This document shows positions 7,788 to 15,408 of a DNA stretch of 64,000 bases, one piece after another. The notes beneath the pieces are model-generated. The model was not told where the DNA came from. It was given only the letters and a program-made list of their open reading frames with translations, and did not search any database. The position numbers and the translations under genes are program-made. The stretch's first letter is position 1; the number at the start of each line of letters is the position of its first letter. The stretch comes from Sphingomonas_R arantia (GTDB taxonomy: Bacteria > Pseudomonadota > Alphaproteobacteria > Sphingomonadales > Sphingomonadaceae): NCBI RefSeq assembly GCF_042682045.1, contig NZ_JBHUGS010000005.1, positions 186,001 through 250,000 on the forward strand, written 5' to 3'.

Positions 7788-8095
7788 GGCTTCAGCAACT
7801 CGGTCAGCCCCAGCCGCGCCGCCATCGCGACCAGCAGCAGCGCCAGCGCAGTCCGCATCGCCCACGCCAGCACCGCGTTGCGCGCCGATACCTTCGCATC
7901 ACGCCACGCCTTCAGAAGCTCGCGCAAAGCACTGATATCGTTGCGTGCGGACACGTCGCTCAACCCCAGCCGCTCCAGCGCCCGCCCCGCCCCCGCCTCG
8001 CTCGCCTCCTCGATCAGCGCGCGCAACGTCACCAGCGCCGCCCCCTCCTCCTCCGCCTGGCACAGCAACCGCGCCAACATCGCCACATCGGTCAT
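7784..8095 (-). CDS. DUF6127-like small membrane protein between portal and protease
   Basis: This 103-residue protein has an N-terminal helical region (DVAMLARLLCQAEEEGAALV, then IEEASEAGAGRALERLGL) and one C-terminal membrane-like segment (AMRTALALLLVAMAARLGL). I recognise it as the DUF6127 type seen in sphingomonad GTA clusters, in the place of RcGTA orf3.5. The ATG at 8095 has GGGGGAGG upstream; a GTG 15 nt earlier is possible. It overlaps gp4 by 4 bp. Function is unknown. Confidence 0.7.
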   Translation of the reverse strand: MTDVAMLARLLCQAEEEGAALVTLRALIEEASEAGAGRALERLGLSDVSARNDISALRELLKAWRDAKVSARNAVLAWAMRTALALLLVAMAARLGLTELLKP

Positions 8096-8121
8096 CCCAT
8101 CCTCCCCCACATCGCCTGCAA

Positions 8122-8188
8122 GTTCCCCGGCGAAGGCCGGGGCCTAGGTGAAACGGCCGCGTCTAGGCCCCGGCCTCCGCCGGGGAAC
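8122..8188. repeat. Long palindromic repeat, type E, covering the 3' end of the portal gene
   Basis: Inverted arms GTTCCCCGGC...GCCGGGGAAC enclose a second inverted pair GGCCGGGGCCTAG/CTAGGCCCCGG. The portal frame runs into it and ends at the TAG supplied by the repeat. A single arm of the same family lies at 63571-63600. Confidence 0.85.
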
Positions 8189-9302
8189 CGCCCGCCTCCC
8201 CCTCAACCGCAAACCCCAGCAGCTCGCGCTTCTCCGCGCGCGACAGGAAATCCGCCGCCGCCACCTGCCCCCACATCGCGGCGCGATCACCCGACAGCGC
8301 CGGCACCGCATCCAGGTCGACGACCAGGGCCAGCCCCGGCCACCACCCCGCCAACCCGTCCGACACGCCGTCCAGCAACCGCGCCACCAGCGGCAGCACG
8401 GTCAGCCGCCACAGCGCGCGGTTTGCCTCCGCATAATTGGCGTAGGTATTGTCGCCCGGCAGCCCGAGCAGCATCGGCGGCACCCCGAACGCCAGCGCGA
8501 TCTCGCGCGCCGCCGCCGCCTTCAGTCCGACGAAATCCATGTCGGCCGGCGACAGGCTCATCGCCTGCCACTTCAGGCCCCCCTCCAGCAGCATCGGCCG
8601 CCCGGCGTTGGTGGAGCCCGCGAAGCTCGCCTCCATCTCCGCCTTCAACCGGTCATACTGGTCACGGCTCAGCACCGCCCCCGGCTCGCCCGGATCATAG
8701 ACCAGCGCCCCCGACGGCCGCGCCGCATTGTCGAGCAGCGCCTTGTTCCACTGCGTCGCCGCATTGTGGATCGCCACCGGCCCGGCCGCCGCACCCAGCG
8801 ACCCGACCCCATAATGATCGTCGAGCGGATGCAGCGCCTTCAGGTGCACGACACCCCCCGCGCCGCCCTCCCCCGCAACCGGGTAACGCGTCGTCACCGC
8901 GCCCGCCTGGTACCGGTACGCCACCGGCCACCCGCCCGCGTCCGCCTCCACCGTCACCCGCTCCGGCCTGAGCGGATACAGCGCCTCCGGCACCCCGTCC
9001 GCCCCGCACCCGATCAGCAGATAGGCGTTGCCGTGTAACAGCATCTGCGCCGCCACCGTCTCCAGCACCGGCTTCACGATGCGTTCCGCGACGTGCCCCT
9101 GATCGGCCGCCAGCACGGTCACGCTGCCACACGCATCCGCCACCATCCGCACCGATCGCTGCGCCACCGCATTGCCCAGATACGCCGCCCGCACCTGCGC
9201 CTCATACCCGCGCGGCCAGTCTCCCAAGACGCCGCCCCCCGCACTCCGCACCAACGCCGGACGCGCCTCCGCACGCCCGGACTTCCGCCCGAACAACCAC
9301 AT
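8163..9302 (-). CDS. GTA gp3-like portal protein (HK97 family)
   Basis: This 379-residue phage portal starts MWLFGRKSGRAEA and contains GNAYLLIGCGADGVPEALYP, the KLVL-like Ala/Gly-rich region, ALAFGVPPMLLGLPGDNTYA and EANRALWRLTVLPL. It forms the dodecameric DNA gate of the GTA head. The start at 9302 has TTTTAGGAG upstream; a longer frame to 9380 crosses a repeat and is unlikely. The last residues (SPAEAGA) and the TAG stop come from a palindromic repeat, so the ancestral C-terminus may have been altered. Confidence 0.9.
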   Translation of the reverse strand: MWLFGRKSGRAEARPALVRSAGGGVLGDWPRGYEAQVRAAYLGNAVAQRSVRMVADACGSVTVLAADQGHVAERIVKPVLETVAAQMLLHGNAYLLIGCGADGVPEALYPLRPERVTVEADAGGWPVAYRYQAGAVTTRYPVAGEGGAGGVVHLKALHPLDDHYGVGSLGAAAGPVAIHNAATQWNKALLDNAARPSGALVYDPGEPGAVLSRDQYDRLKAEMEASFAGSTNAGRPMLLEGGLKWQAMSLSPADMDFVGLKAAAAREIALAFGVPPMLLGLPGDNTYANYAEANRALWRLTVLPLVARLLDGVSDGLAGWWPGLALVVDLDAVPALSGDRAAMWGQVAAADFLSRAEKRELLGFAVEGEAGGSPAEAGA

Positions 9303-9330
9303 GACAGCACTCCTAAAAAGCCAGAACCGT

Positions 9331-9372
9331 CCATCCCGAGCGAAGTCGAGGGACCCGTCGAGCGCAGCCGAG
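9331..9372. repeat. CGAGCGAAGTCGAG-type repeat upstream of the portal gene
   Basis: The unit CCCGAGCGAAGTCGAGGGA is followed by CGTCGAGCGCAGCCGAGACG. This is a short inverted-repeat family I know from sphingomonad intergenic regions. It is one copy in the terminase-portal spacer. Confidence 0.6.
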
Positions 9373-9391
9373 ACGCGCACACCCTATGAAA

Positions 9392-10702
9392 TTACAAAAC
9401 CCTTAAACCCGGCGCGCCACCCCCGCGCCCCAGCATCAGCTCGGTCATCGCCCACACCAGCGCATCCGCCCGATCCGGCGAACGCCCCGGCCCCACGTAA
9501 CTGCCGCCCGACAGCAGCCCCGCCAGCTCGTCCTCAAGCCGCGGCAAAGCGCCGACATGCACCGCGCGCCCCGCCTCGTACAACGCCGCCACCGGCTCCG
9601 CCCGCGCCACCTTGCCGCGGCTGGCATGCACCAACTTCACCGGCATCGCGTGGTTCGCGGCGCGCAGCACGCTCTCGACCATCGCGCCGCCATTGTTCGC
9701 CTCCGCCACCACGCGGTCCGCCCCGTGTGTCGCCGCCGCATCCGCCACCGCCTGCGCCCAGCCTTCCGGGCTCACGCCCTGCACGCTGGCGTCGGCCACC
9801 ACCTGCGCCACCCCGTCCGCGCCCAGCGTCACCACCACGATCCCGCAGGCGTCCGACGTCGCCGTCGCCCCCGCCGGCGGATCGACCGCCACCACGGTCC
9901 GCACCGCCGGCACCGCCACGTCGCGCCGGCACGACTCGATCAGCGCCCGGCTCCATAGCGCACCGTCGATCTCCTCGATCAACTCGCCGTCCAGCTCCTG
10001 CCGCCCCAGCCGCGTGCCACCGTACAGCGCATCCATCGTCGCCACGAACGCATCCGCCAGGTTCGCGCGATTGTCCGCCGTCCGCCCGCGCGTCACCACC
10101 ACGCCCGGCATCGCGATCAGCCGGCGGACCAGCGGCACCGGCCGCGGCGTCGTGGTCGCCACGATCCGCGGGGCTCGCCCCAGCCGCAATCCCATCGCCA
10201 GATTGTCCCATGCCGCATCGCCCCCCTTCCATTTCGCGATCTCGTCCGCCCAGGCCACATGATGCTGCGGCCCGCGCAACGCCTCCGGTTCGGCGGCGGA
10301 ATAGACCGTCGCCGTCCCCCCGCCGGGCCACCGCAGCCGGCGCAGCGAGGGTTCCCACACCGGCCGCGCCTTCCGCGGCGCGATCGCCAGCAGCCCGCTC
10401 TCCCCCTCCACCATCACCGCCCGCGCCTCGGCATAGGTCGCACCGACCAGCGCCGCCTGCACCCCCGGCCGCCCCTCCAGCTGCGCGCGCACCCATTCCG
10501 CCCCGGCCCGCGTCTTGCCGAACCCGCGCCCGCCCAGCATCAGCCACAACCGCCAGTCGCCCGGCGGCGCACGCTGCCCCGGCCGCGCCCACAGCGCCCA
10601 GTGATGCTCCAGCCCGCGCGCGCCCTCGCCCAGCCGGCGCAGCATCCGCCGCCGCTCCGCATCCGGCAGCAACGCCAGCCGTTCGCCCAGCGATCGTTCC
10701 AT
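9392..10702 (-). CDS. GTA gp2-like large terminase (TerL)
   Basis: This 436-residue protein is the packaging motor. The ATPase domain has Walker A GGRGFGKTRAGAEWV (~residue 57) and Walker B HVAWADEIAKWKGG (~150). The C-terminal RNase H-like nuclease has VVAVDPPAGA (~265), VVAEANNGGAMVESVL (~345) and DRADALVWAMTELML (~415). In GTAs the enzyme packages random host DNA by a headful mechanism. It follows gp1 by 15 bp. All expected motifs are intact. Confidence 0.93.
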   Translation of the reverse strand: MERSLGERLALLPDAERRRMLRRLGEGARGLEHHWALWARPGQRAPPGDWRLWLMLGGRGFGKTRAGAEWVRAQLEGRPGVQAALVGATYAEARAVMVEGESGLLAIAPRKARPVWEPSLRRLRWPGGGTATVYSAAEPEALRGPQHHVAWADEIAKWKGGDAAWDNLAMGLRLGRAPRIVATTTPRPVPLVRRLIAMPGVVVTRGRTADNRANLADAFVATMDALYGGTRLGRQELDGELIEEIDGALWSRALIESCRRDVAVPAVRTVVAVDPPAGATATSDACGIVVVTLGADGVAQVVADASVQGVSPEGWAQAVADAAATHGADRVVAEANNGGAMVESVLRAANHAMPVKLVHASRGKVARAEPVAALYEAGRAVHVGALPRLEDELAGLLSGGSYVGPGRSPDRADALVWAMTELMLGRGGGAPGLRVL

Positions 10703-10717
10703 GGCCCCGCCCCCCGC

Positions 10718-11164
10718 TCATTCCGAGATGCTTTCCAGCCGGCGCTTCATCTCTGACAGTTTCTCGTCGATCCGGTCGGTCACCACGCCCAGGTCGTCGA
10801 TCTCCTCGAAGATGCCGGTCGCCTGCACCGCCCCGCGGTGTTGCCGCAGCAGCTGCAACCACGTCCGCTCCTCGTGGCTGGTCGGCGCATCGCGCTCCGC
10901 CTCGCCCCCCGCCGCCCGCGCCAGCGCACGTTGCAGCATCCGCAGTTCCAGCCGCAGATACCCCTCGGCCAGCGCGCGCAGGAACGCCGCGCGGAACTTC
11001 GCATCCGCCTGCCGCCGCTGCCACGCCCGCTTGTCGGTCGTCCCCACCGCAATCGCCGATTGCGTCACATTGGCGGACCCGGCCAGCTCCTCCAGAAACC
11101 CCTTCTCGATCGTCGCCGACCAGGTCGCCGGCTTGTCGGCCTTCTCCTTCGCCGTATCCCCCAT
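10718..11164 (-). CDS. GTA gp1-like small terminase protein
   Basis: This 148-residue first gene of the cluster has an N-terminal helix-turn-helix-like stretch (TIEKGFLEELAGSANVTQSA, then KRAWQRRQADAKFR) and a C-terminal coiled-coil region (IFEEIDDLGVVTDRIDEKLS). This is as in gp1/small-terminase-like proteins at the head of RcGTA-type operons. It probably partners TerL with little sequence specificity. An alternative ATG lies a few codons upstream, since the region is ATGACGCATGGGG on the coding strand. Confidence 0.75.
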   Translation of the reverse strand: MGDTAKEKADKPATWSATIEKGFLEELAGSANVTQSAIAVGTTDKRAWQRRQADAKFRAAFLRALAEGYLRLELRMLQRALARAAGGEAERDAPTSHEERTWLQLLRQHRGAVQATGIFEEIDDLGVVTDRIDEKLSEMKRRLESISE

Positions 11165-11243
11165 GCGTCATGCCCCCCGGACGACGAAGGGGCCGGAAAG
11201 CGTCTCCGCCCCGGCCCCTTTCGGAATTTCTCATCGTTCACGT

Positions 11244-11272
11244 CATGTGCCAGAACAGCGCGCCGATGTCAA
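11244..11272 (-). promoter_or_regulatory. Possible GTA operon promoter
   Basis: On the minus strand a consensus -35 box TTGACA (11272-11267) precedes gp1, with only weak -10 candidates (CACATG or ACATGA) 17-18 bp further. The stretch TTAAAAGAGGTTGAC just upstream resembles a CtrA box but with a 6-bp rather than 7-bp spacer. A hairpin (GGGGCCGG/CCGGCCCC, 11189-11218) lies in the predicted leader. Confidence 0.3.
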
Positions 11273-11305
11273 CCTCTTTTAACCGATCTGGTTCTCTTTT
11301 AGATG

Positions 11306-11389
11306 GTCATCCCGGCGAAAGCCGGGATTTCCCTTTGGTCGAACCGAACCGCAAGCCAGAACGAGATCCCGGCCTCCGCCGGGATGACG
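11306..11389. repeat. Palindromic repeat pair, type C (GTCATCCCGGCGAAAGCCGGGAT)
   Basis: A left arm GTCATCCCGGCGAAAGCCGG and a right arm CCGGCCTCCGCCGGGATGAC lie in inverted orientation about 40 bp apart. The same pair occurs at 14638-14723, and a single arm at 12193-12220. It separates the GTA operon from the SOUL gene. Confidence 0.88.
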
Positions 11390-11398
11390 GAACTGGAG

Positions 11399-11992
11399 TC
11401 AGACGACGGCCTGCCAAACCTCATTATGCTTCAGCGGCCCGGGAATGAACGGCGAGTTGAAGAACGCATGCTCCACGCCGCCCACCGGCTCCAGCCCGCG
11501 GGCCTTGATCCACGCCGCCAGCTGCGCGCTCTTCTCCGCCAGCAACGCATCGTCCGCCTTGCCCGGAAAGCGGATCGTCGCCACCCGCCGCGCCGCGATC
11601 AGCTCGATCTCGATCCCCGCGTCGGGGGTCGGCAACGTGTCGCGCGTATAGGCCTTGGGCATCACGAAACTCACGGTCCAGCCGCGCCCCTCCGTCCGCT
11701 CGGCCAGCACCGGCGCGGTCATCGCGATCTCATCGCCCTCGCGGTGTTCGGCAAAGATATAGCCGGCCAGCACGCCGAACCCCTGCCCAAGCGCCCGATC
11801 GCGCCCGCCCGGCTGCACCGTCCGCGCCACCAGGATCGGCGGATAACGCCGCAGTTCGAACACGCCGTCCTCCTCGACGGTCACATAATCCGCCTTCTCG
11901 GTCGTCCGCTCCTTCAGCCAGTACAACCCCGCACCCGCCACCGCGACCGCCCCCACGCCCGCCGCCCAACGCCCGATCCTGCGATAATTCAT
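11399..11992 (-). CDS. SOUL-family heme-binding protein
   Basis: This 197-residue protein has an N-terminal membrane anchor or signal segment (~residues 8-27) followed by a SOUL/HBP domain. The domain has DGVFELRRYPPILVARTVQP, GDEIAMTAPVLAER and GWTVSFVMPKAYTRDTLPTP. Family members bind heme or tetrapyrroles; the physiological role in bacteria is unclear. The anchor suggests the domain lies on the periplasmic face. It is monocistronic and flanked by palindromic repeats on both sides. Confidence 0.87.
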   Translation of the reverse strand: MNYRRIGRWAAGVGAVAVAGAGLYWLKERTTEKADYVTVEEDGVFELRRYPPILVARTVQPGGRDRALGQGFGVLAGYIFAEHREGDEIAMTAPVLAERTEGRGWTVSFVMPKAYTRDTLPTPDAGIEIELIAARRVATIRFPGKADDALLAEKSAQLAAWIKARGLEPVGGVEHAFFNSPFIPGPLKHNEVWQAVV

Positions 11993-12011
11993 AAGGGGGT
12001 CCTTCTACTTC

Positions 12012-12129
12012 TAAGCCCCTCCCCTTCAGGGGAGGGGTTGGGGTGGGGCTGACATCGTCAACTTAGCAACGTCGCAGGTATGAAGCGGTTGCCCCCACCC
12101 CAACCCCTCACCTGAAGGAGAGGGGCTAA
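12012..12129. repeat. MITE-like composite palindromic element with ~37-bp inverted arms
   Basis: The left arm begins TAAGCCCCTCCCCTTCAGG and ends GGTTGGGGTGGGG. The right arm is its reverse complement with about three mismatches. Each arm is itself a hairpin. The ~43-bp centre contains GCAACGTCGCAGG, also found in the centre of the element at 44848-44966. Confidence 0.88.
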
Positions 12130-12192
12130 GAGAGCCTCAGCTCGGCCTCTTCATCGGTCCCCCCGGCCCGAATAGCCCGCCAACCCCCAAAC

Positions 12193-12220
12193 CGTCATGC
12201 CGGCGAACGCCGGGATCTCC
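12193..12220. repeat. Single arm of type C repeat
   Basis: CGTCATGCCGGCGAACGCCG followed by GGATCTCC is one arm of the element at 11306-11389 and 14638-14723. Confidence 0.75.
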
Positions 12221-12265
12221 CCCCGGTCAAGCACCCCCACAAGCCCATCCCCGCAACAACAAGCC

Positions 12266-14143
12266 TCAGCTCGCCTTCTCCAGAACCTCGCTTGCCTCGA
12301 CCCAGACCGCCTCAGCCGCAGCCAGCCCGGCCTCCGCCTCGGCCCGCTTCTTCATCAGCTCCGACATCGTCAGCTTCGCATAAGCCGCCCCGGCCGACTT
12401 CGGATCGAACATCGCCAGGTCGATCTCCCCGCGGATCGCCGAGAACTTGGCCATCTCGCGCTCCGCCGCCTGTACGGCCTTCTTCAACCCCTGCGACTTC
12501 TCGCGCAGCTCCGCCGCGGCCTTCCGGTCCTGCTTCGACTTGTTCTTGCCGCCGCCCGACGCCGCATCGCCGGACGAGCTGCCCGACCCCTTCAGCACCA
12601 TCTCGGTATAGTCGTCGAGCGACCCGGAATATTCCGTCGCCGTCCCATTATCGACCAGCACCAGCCGGTCCGCGGTCAACTCCAGCATGTGCCGGTCATG
12701 GCTCACCAGCACCACCGCACCCGAATAATCGTTCAGCGCCTGGACCAGCGCCTCGCGCGAATCGACGTCCAGATGGTTCGTCGGCTCGTCGAGGATCAGC
12801 ATGTGCGGCGCCTCCCGCGTGATCAGCGCCAGCGCCAGCCGCGCCCGCTCGCCGCCCGACAGCTTGCCGACCTTGGTCAGCGCCTTGTCGCCGGAAAACC
12901 CGAACCGCCCGAGCTGCGCGCGCACCGCACCGGGGCTCATCCCCTTCATGATCCGCGTCATATGCTCCAGCGGCGTGTCGGACGTGTCGAGTTCCTCGAC
13001 CTGGTACTGCGTGAAATACCCGACCTTCATCTTGCCGCTCGACGTCATCTCGCCGTCCATCGCGGGCAATTGCGCCGCCAGCAGCCGCGCCAGCGTCGTC
13101 TTGCCGTTGCCGTTCCGGCCGAGCAGCGCGACCCGATCATCCGGGTCCAGCCGGAAATTCAGCCGCTGCAGGATCGGCGTCTCGGCATAACCCACCGCCG
13201 CCATGTCCAGCGTCACCAGCGGCGGCCGCAGCTCGGTCGGATCGGGGAAGTTGAACGACAGCGTCGGATCCTCAGCCGCACTCGCGATCGGCTGCATCCG
13301 GGCCAGCGCCTTGGCGCGCGACTGTGCCTGCTTGGCGGTCGATGCGCGTGCCGAATTGCGCGCGATATAGTCCTGCAACTTCTCGCGCTGCTTGGCCTGG
13401 CTCGCCCGCGCCGACTCCAGCTGCGCCAGCCGCTCCGCCCGCTGCCGCTCGAACGAATCATACCCGCCCGCGTACAGCGTGGTCGTGCCATTCTCGAGGT
13501 GCAGGATATAGTCGACGACATTGTTCAGCAGGTCGCGCTCGTGGCTGATCACCACCATCGTCGCGCGGTAGCCCTTCAGGAAATTCTCCAGCCACATCGT
13601 GGCTTCCAGGTCGAGATGGTTCGACGGCTCGTCGAGCATCAGCAGGTCCGGACCGGAGAACAGCAACGCCGCCAGCGCCACCCGCATCTTCCAGCCACCG
13701 GAGTAGCTGTCGAGCGGCCGCCCCTGCATCTCCTCGTCGAACCCGAGACCCACCAGGATCCGCGCCGCCCGCGCCGGCGCGCCATAAGCGTCGATCGCGA
13801 TCAGCCGCTCATGCACTTCGCCCAGCCGGTCGAGGTCCTGCTCGGTCTCGCTCTCCTCCAGCAACGCCTTGCGCTCCAGGTCGGCGTCCAGCACCGTCTC
13901 GAACGGCGTCGCGGTACCCGACGGCGCTTCCTGCGCGATATAGCCGATCTTGGCGCCCTTCGGCATCTCGACCGTGCCCGCGTCGGCGTCGCCCAGGCCG
14001 CAGATGACCTTCATCAGCGTGGACTTGCCCGCGCCGTTCCGCCCGATCAGGCCGACGCGCGCCCGCGTCGGCAACGCGGCGGTCGCGCGGTCGAGGATCG
14101 TGCGTCCGCCAAGACGCACCGTGATACCGTTCAGATTCAACAT
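12266..14143 (-). CDS. ABC-F family ATPase (duplicated ABC domains, Uup/YheS-like)
   Basis: The 625-residue protein has two ABC ATPase domains and no membrane segments. Domain 1 has Walker A GLIGRNGAGKSTLM (~33), signature SYSGGWKMR (~148) and LLMLDEPSNHLDLEA. A charged linker follows (~235-290). Domain 2 has ALLGRNGNGKTTLA, KLSGGERARLALALI and ILDEPTNHLDVDS. The C-terminus is a coiled coil. ABC-F proteins act on the ribosome rather than in transport. It diverges from the DUF3297 gene, with both promoters in a ~70-bp gap. Confidence 0.92.
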   Translation of the reverse strand: MLNLNGITVRLGGRTILDRATAALPTRARVGLIGRNGAGKSTLMKVICGLGDADAGTVEMPKGAKIGYIAQEAPSGTATPFETVLDADLERKALLEESETEQDLDRLGEVHERLIAIDAYGAPARAARILVGLGFDEEMQGRPLDSYSGGWKMRVALAALLFSGPDLLMLDEPSNHLDLEATMWLENFLKGYRATMVVISHERDLLNNVVDYILHLENGTTTLYAGGYDSFERQRAERLAQLESARASQAKQREKLQDYIARNSARASTAKQAQSRAKALARMQPIASAAEDPTLSFNFPDPTELRPPLVTLDMAAVGYAETPILQRLNFRLDPDDRVALLGRNGNGKTTLARLLAAQLPAMDGEMTSSGKMKVGYFTQYQVEELDTSDTPLEHMTRIMKGMSPGAVRAQLGRFGFSGDKALTKVGKLSGGERARLALALITREAPHMLILDEPTNHLDVDSREALVQALNDYSGAVVLVSHDRHMLELTADRLVLVDNGTATEYSGSLDDYTEMVLKGSGSSSGDAASGGGKNKSKQDRKAAAELREKSQGLKKAVQAAEREMAKFSAIRGEIDLAMFDPKSAGAAYAKLTMSELMKKRAEAEAGLAAAEAVWVEASEVLEKAS

Positions 14144-14211
14144 GGCCGCGCCGATAGCGTAATTTGCTGCACCGCGCTATCGGACACGAAACACGAAGCA
14201 CGGAACGCATC

Positions 14212-14580
14212 ATGACCGACCAGACCCCCGACCAGATCCCCGCCGACCAGCCGCTCGCCGGGCAGGCGCAGGCCGCTCCCGAACAGACGGCCGCCGATCA
14301 GGCCGCGGCTACGTCCGACACGCCCCCCGACCGCCTGTCGACGAACCCGAAGAGCCCGTTCTTCATCCCCGAGCATCTCCAGCGCGGCGTCGGCATCGTC
14401 TTCAACGGCGTCGAAAAAACCAACGTCGACGAATATTGCATCTCCGAAGGCTGGGTAAAGATGGCCGTCGGCCGCACGCTCGACCGCAAGGGCAACCCGA
14501 TGACCATCACGCTGAAGGGCAAGGTCGAACCCTATTACCGCGACACCGCGGCGGCCGCCGAAGGGGCCGGCGAAGCCTGA
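14212..14580 (+). CDS. DUF3297 family protein
   Basis: This 122-residue protein has a ~38-residue Gln/Ala/Pro-rich, probably disordered N-terminus. The DUF3297 core follows: SDTPPDRLSTNPKSPFF, VGIVFNGVEKTNVDEYCISE and GWVKMAVGRTLDRKGNPMTI. The family is small, cytosolic and of unknown function, and is common in alphaproteobacteria. The core alone would be ~85 residues, so the N-terminal extension is longer than usual; an internal start cannot be excluded. Confidence 0.85.
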   Translation: MTDQTPDQIPADQPLAGQAQAAPEQTAADQAAATSDTPPDRLSTNPKSPFFIPEHLQRGVGIVFNGVEKTNVDEYCISEGWVKMAVGRTLDRKGNPMTITLKGKVEPYYRDTAAAAEGAGEA

Positions 14581-14637
14581 GCCACCACACCCGGTCAGCA
14601 TCACCGGCCCGGACCGAGACGCCCACCACCACAAACC

Positions 14638-14723
14638 GTCATCCCGGCGAAAGCCGGGATCTCCCTTCGGTCAGCGGTGAGCCCTTCACCTGCACGAGAT
14701 CCCGGCCTCCGCCGGGATGACGC
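14638..14723. repeat. Palindromic repeat pair, type C
   Basis: CGTCATCCCGGCGAAAGCCG and CCGGCCTCCGCCGGGATGACG stand in inverted orientation about 86 bp end to end. It matches the element at 11306-11389. It lies between the converging DUF3297 and GST genes and may act as a bidirectional terminator. Confidence 0.88.
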
Positions 14724-14747
14724 GGGAGGGGAGCCACTCCAGCCCCC

Positions 14748-15386
14748 TCACCCCATCCGCGCCAGCAACGCCCGCTCCTTCTCCACCAACCCCGCAAAGG
14801 ACGGCCGCGCCAGGATCGCCGCCTTGTAGGCCGCGATCCGCGGGAACCCGTCGAGCGTGCCACCCGCATGCTCCAGGTTCACCAACGGACTGACCACCGC
14901 CAGATCCGCCAGCGTGATCCGGTCCTCGACCAGAAACAAACTCTCCGGGATCCGCGCCTCCAGATACGCCAGCACCCCCGGCACCACGTCCGCCTCGCTC
15001 GCGTCCGCCGCTGCCAGATCGCCCGGCTTGCCCTCGAACCGCGGGCTCACCACCCGGTTGAAGAACAGCGGCCGGATCGCATCGAACAGCTCCGCATCGC
15101 CATACTCGTCCCAGAACATGGCCGTCCCCCGCGCCCGCGGCTCAGCCGGGATCAACGCCGGCTCGGGATGCAGCGCCTCGATATACGCGACGATCGCCGA
15201 CGAATCGGCCAGCAGATAGTCGCCGTCCCGCAGGGCCGGCATCTTGCCCAACGGGTTCGCCTCGCGGAACGCCGGGTCGTCGCTCCCCCGCCCGACACGG
15301 TGAAGGTCGATCGCGACCCCCTTCTCCGCCGCGAACGCCAGAACCTTCCGCACGAACGGCGAAAACGAACTTCCGTACAGGATCAT
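14748..15386 (-). CDS. Glutathione S-transferase family protein
   Basis: The 212-residue protein has a thioredoxin-like N-terminal domain, MILYGSSFSPFVRKVLAFAA, with the GSH-binding segment NPLGKMPAL and ADSSAIVAYIEALHPEPALI. The helical C-terminal domain includes LFLVEDRITLADLAVVSPLV. It probably conjugates or isomerises small electrophiles; the substrate cannot be inferred. The next gene (DUF6456) ends 22 bp upstream on the same strand, so co-transcription is possible. Confidence 0.88.
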   Translation of the reverse strand: MILYGSSFSPFVRKVLAFAAEKGVAIDLHRVGRGSDDPAFREANPLGKMPALRDGDYLLADSSAIVAYIEALHPEPALIPAEPRARGTAMFWDEYGDAELFDAIRPLFFNRVVSPRFEGKPGDLAAADASEADVVPGVLAYLEARIPESLFLVEDRITLADLAVVSPLVNLEHAGGTLDGFPRIAAYKAAILARPSFAGLVEKERALLARMG

Positions 15387-15408
15387 CGCTTATCCTCTTC
15401 CAGGCTCC

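Noticed and set aside
11399..11992. Possible inclusion of the SOUL protein in the GTA operon
   Set aside because: It is on the same strand but separated from gp1 by 234 bp holding a repeat pair and a promoter-like region, and SOUL proteins are not GTA components.
12012..14723. CRISPR array suggested by repeated GC-rich units
   Set aside because: The units are palindromic, dispersed singly or as inverted pairs, without regular spacers or cas genes.
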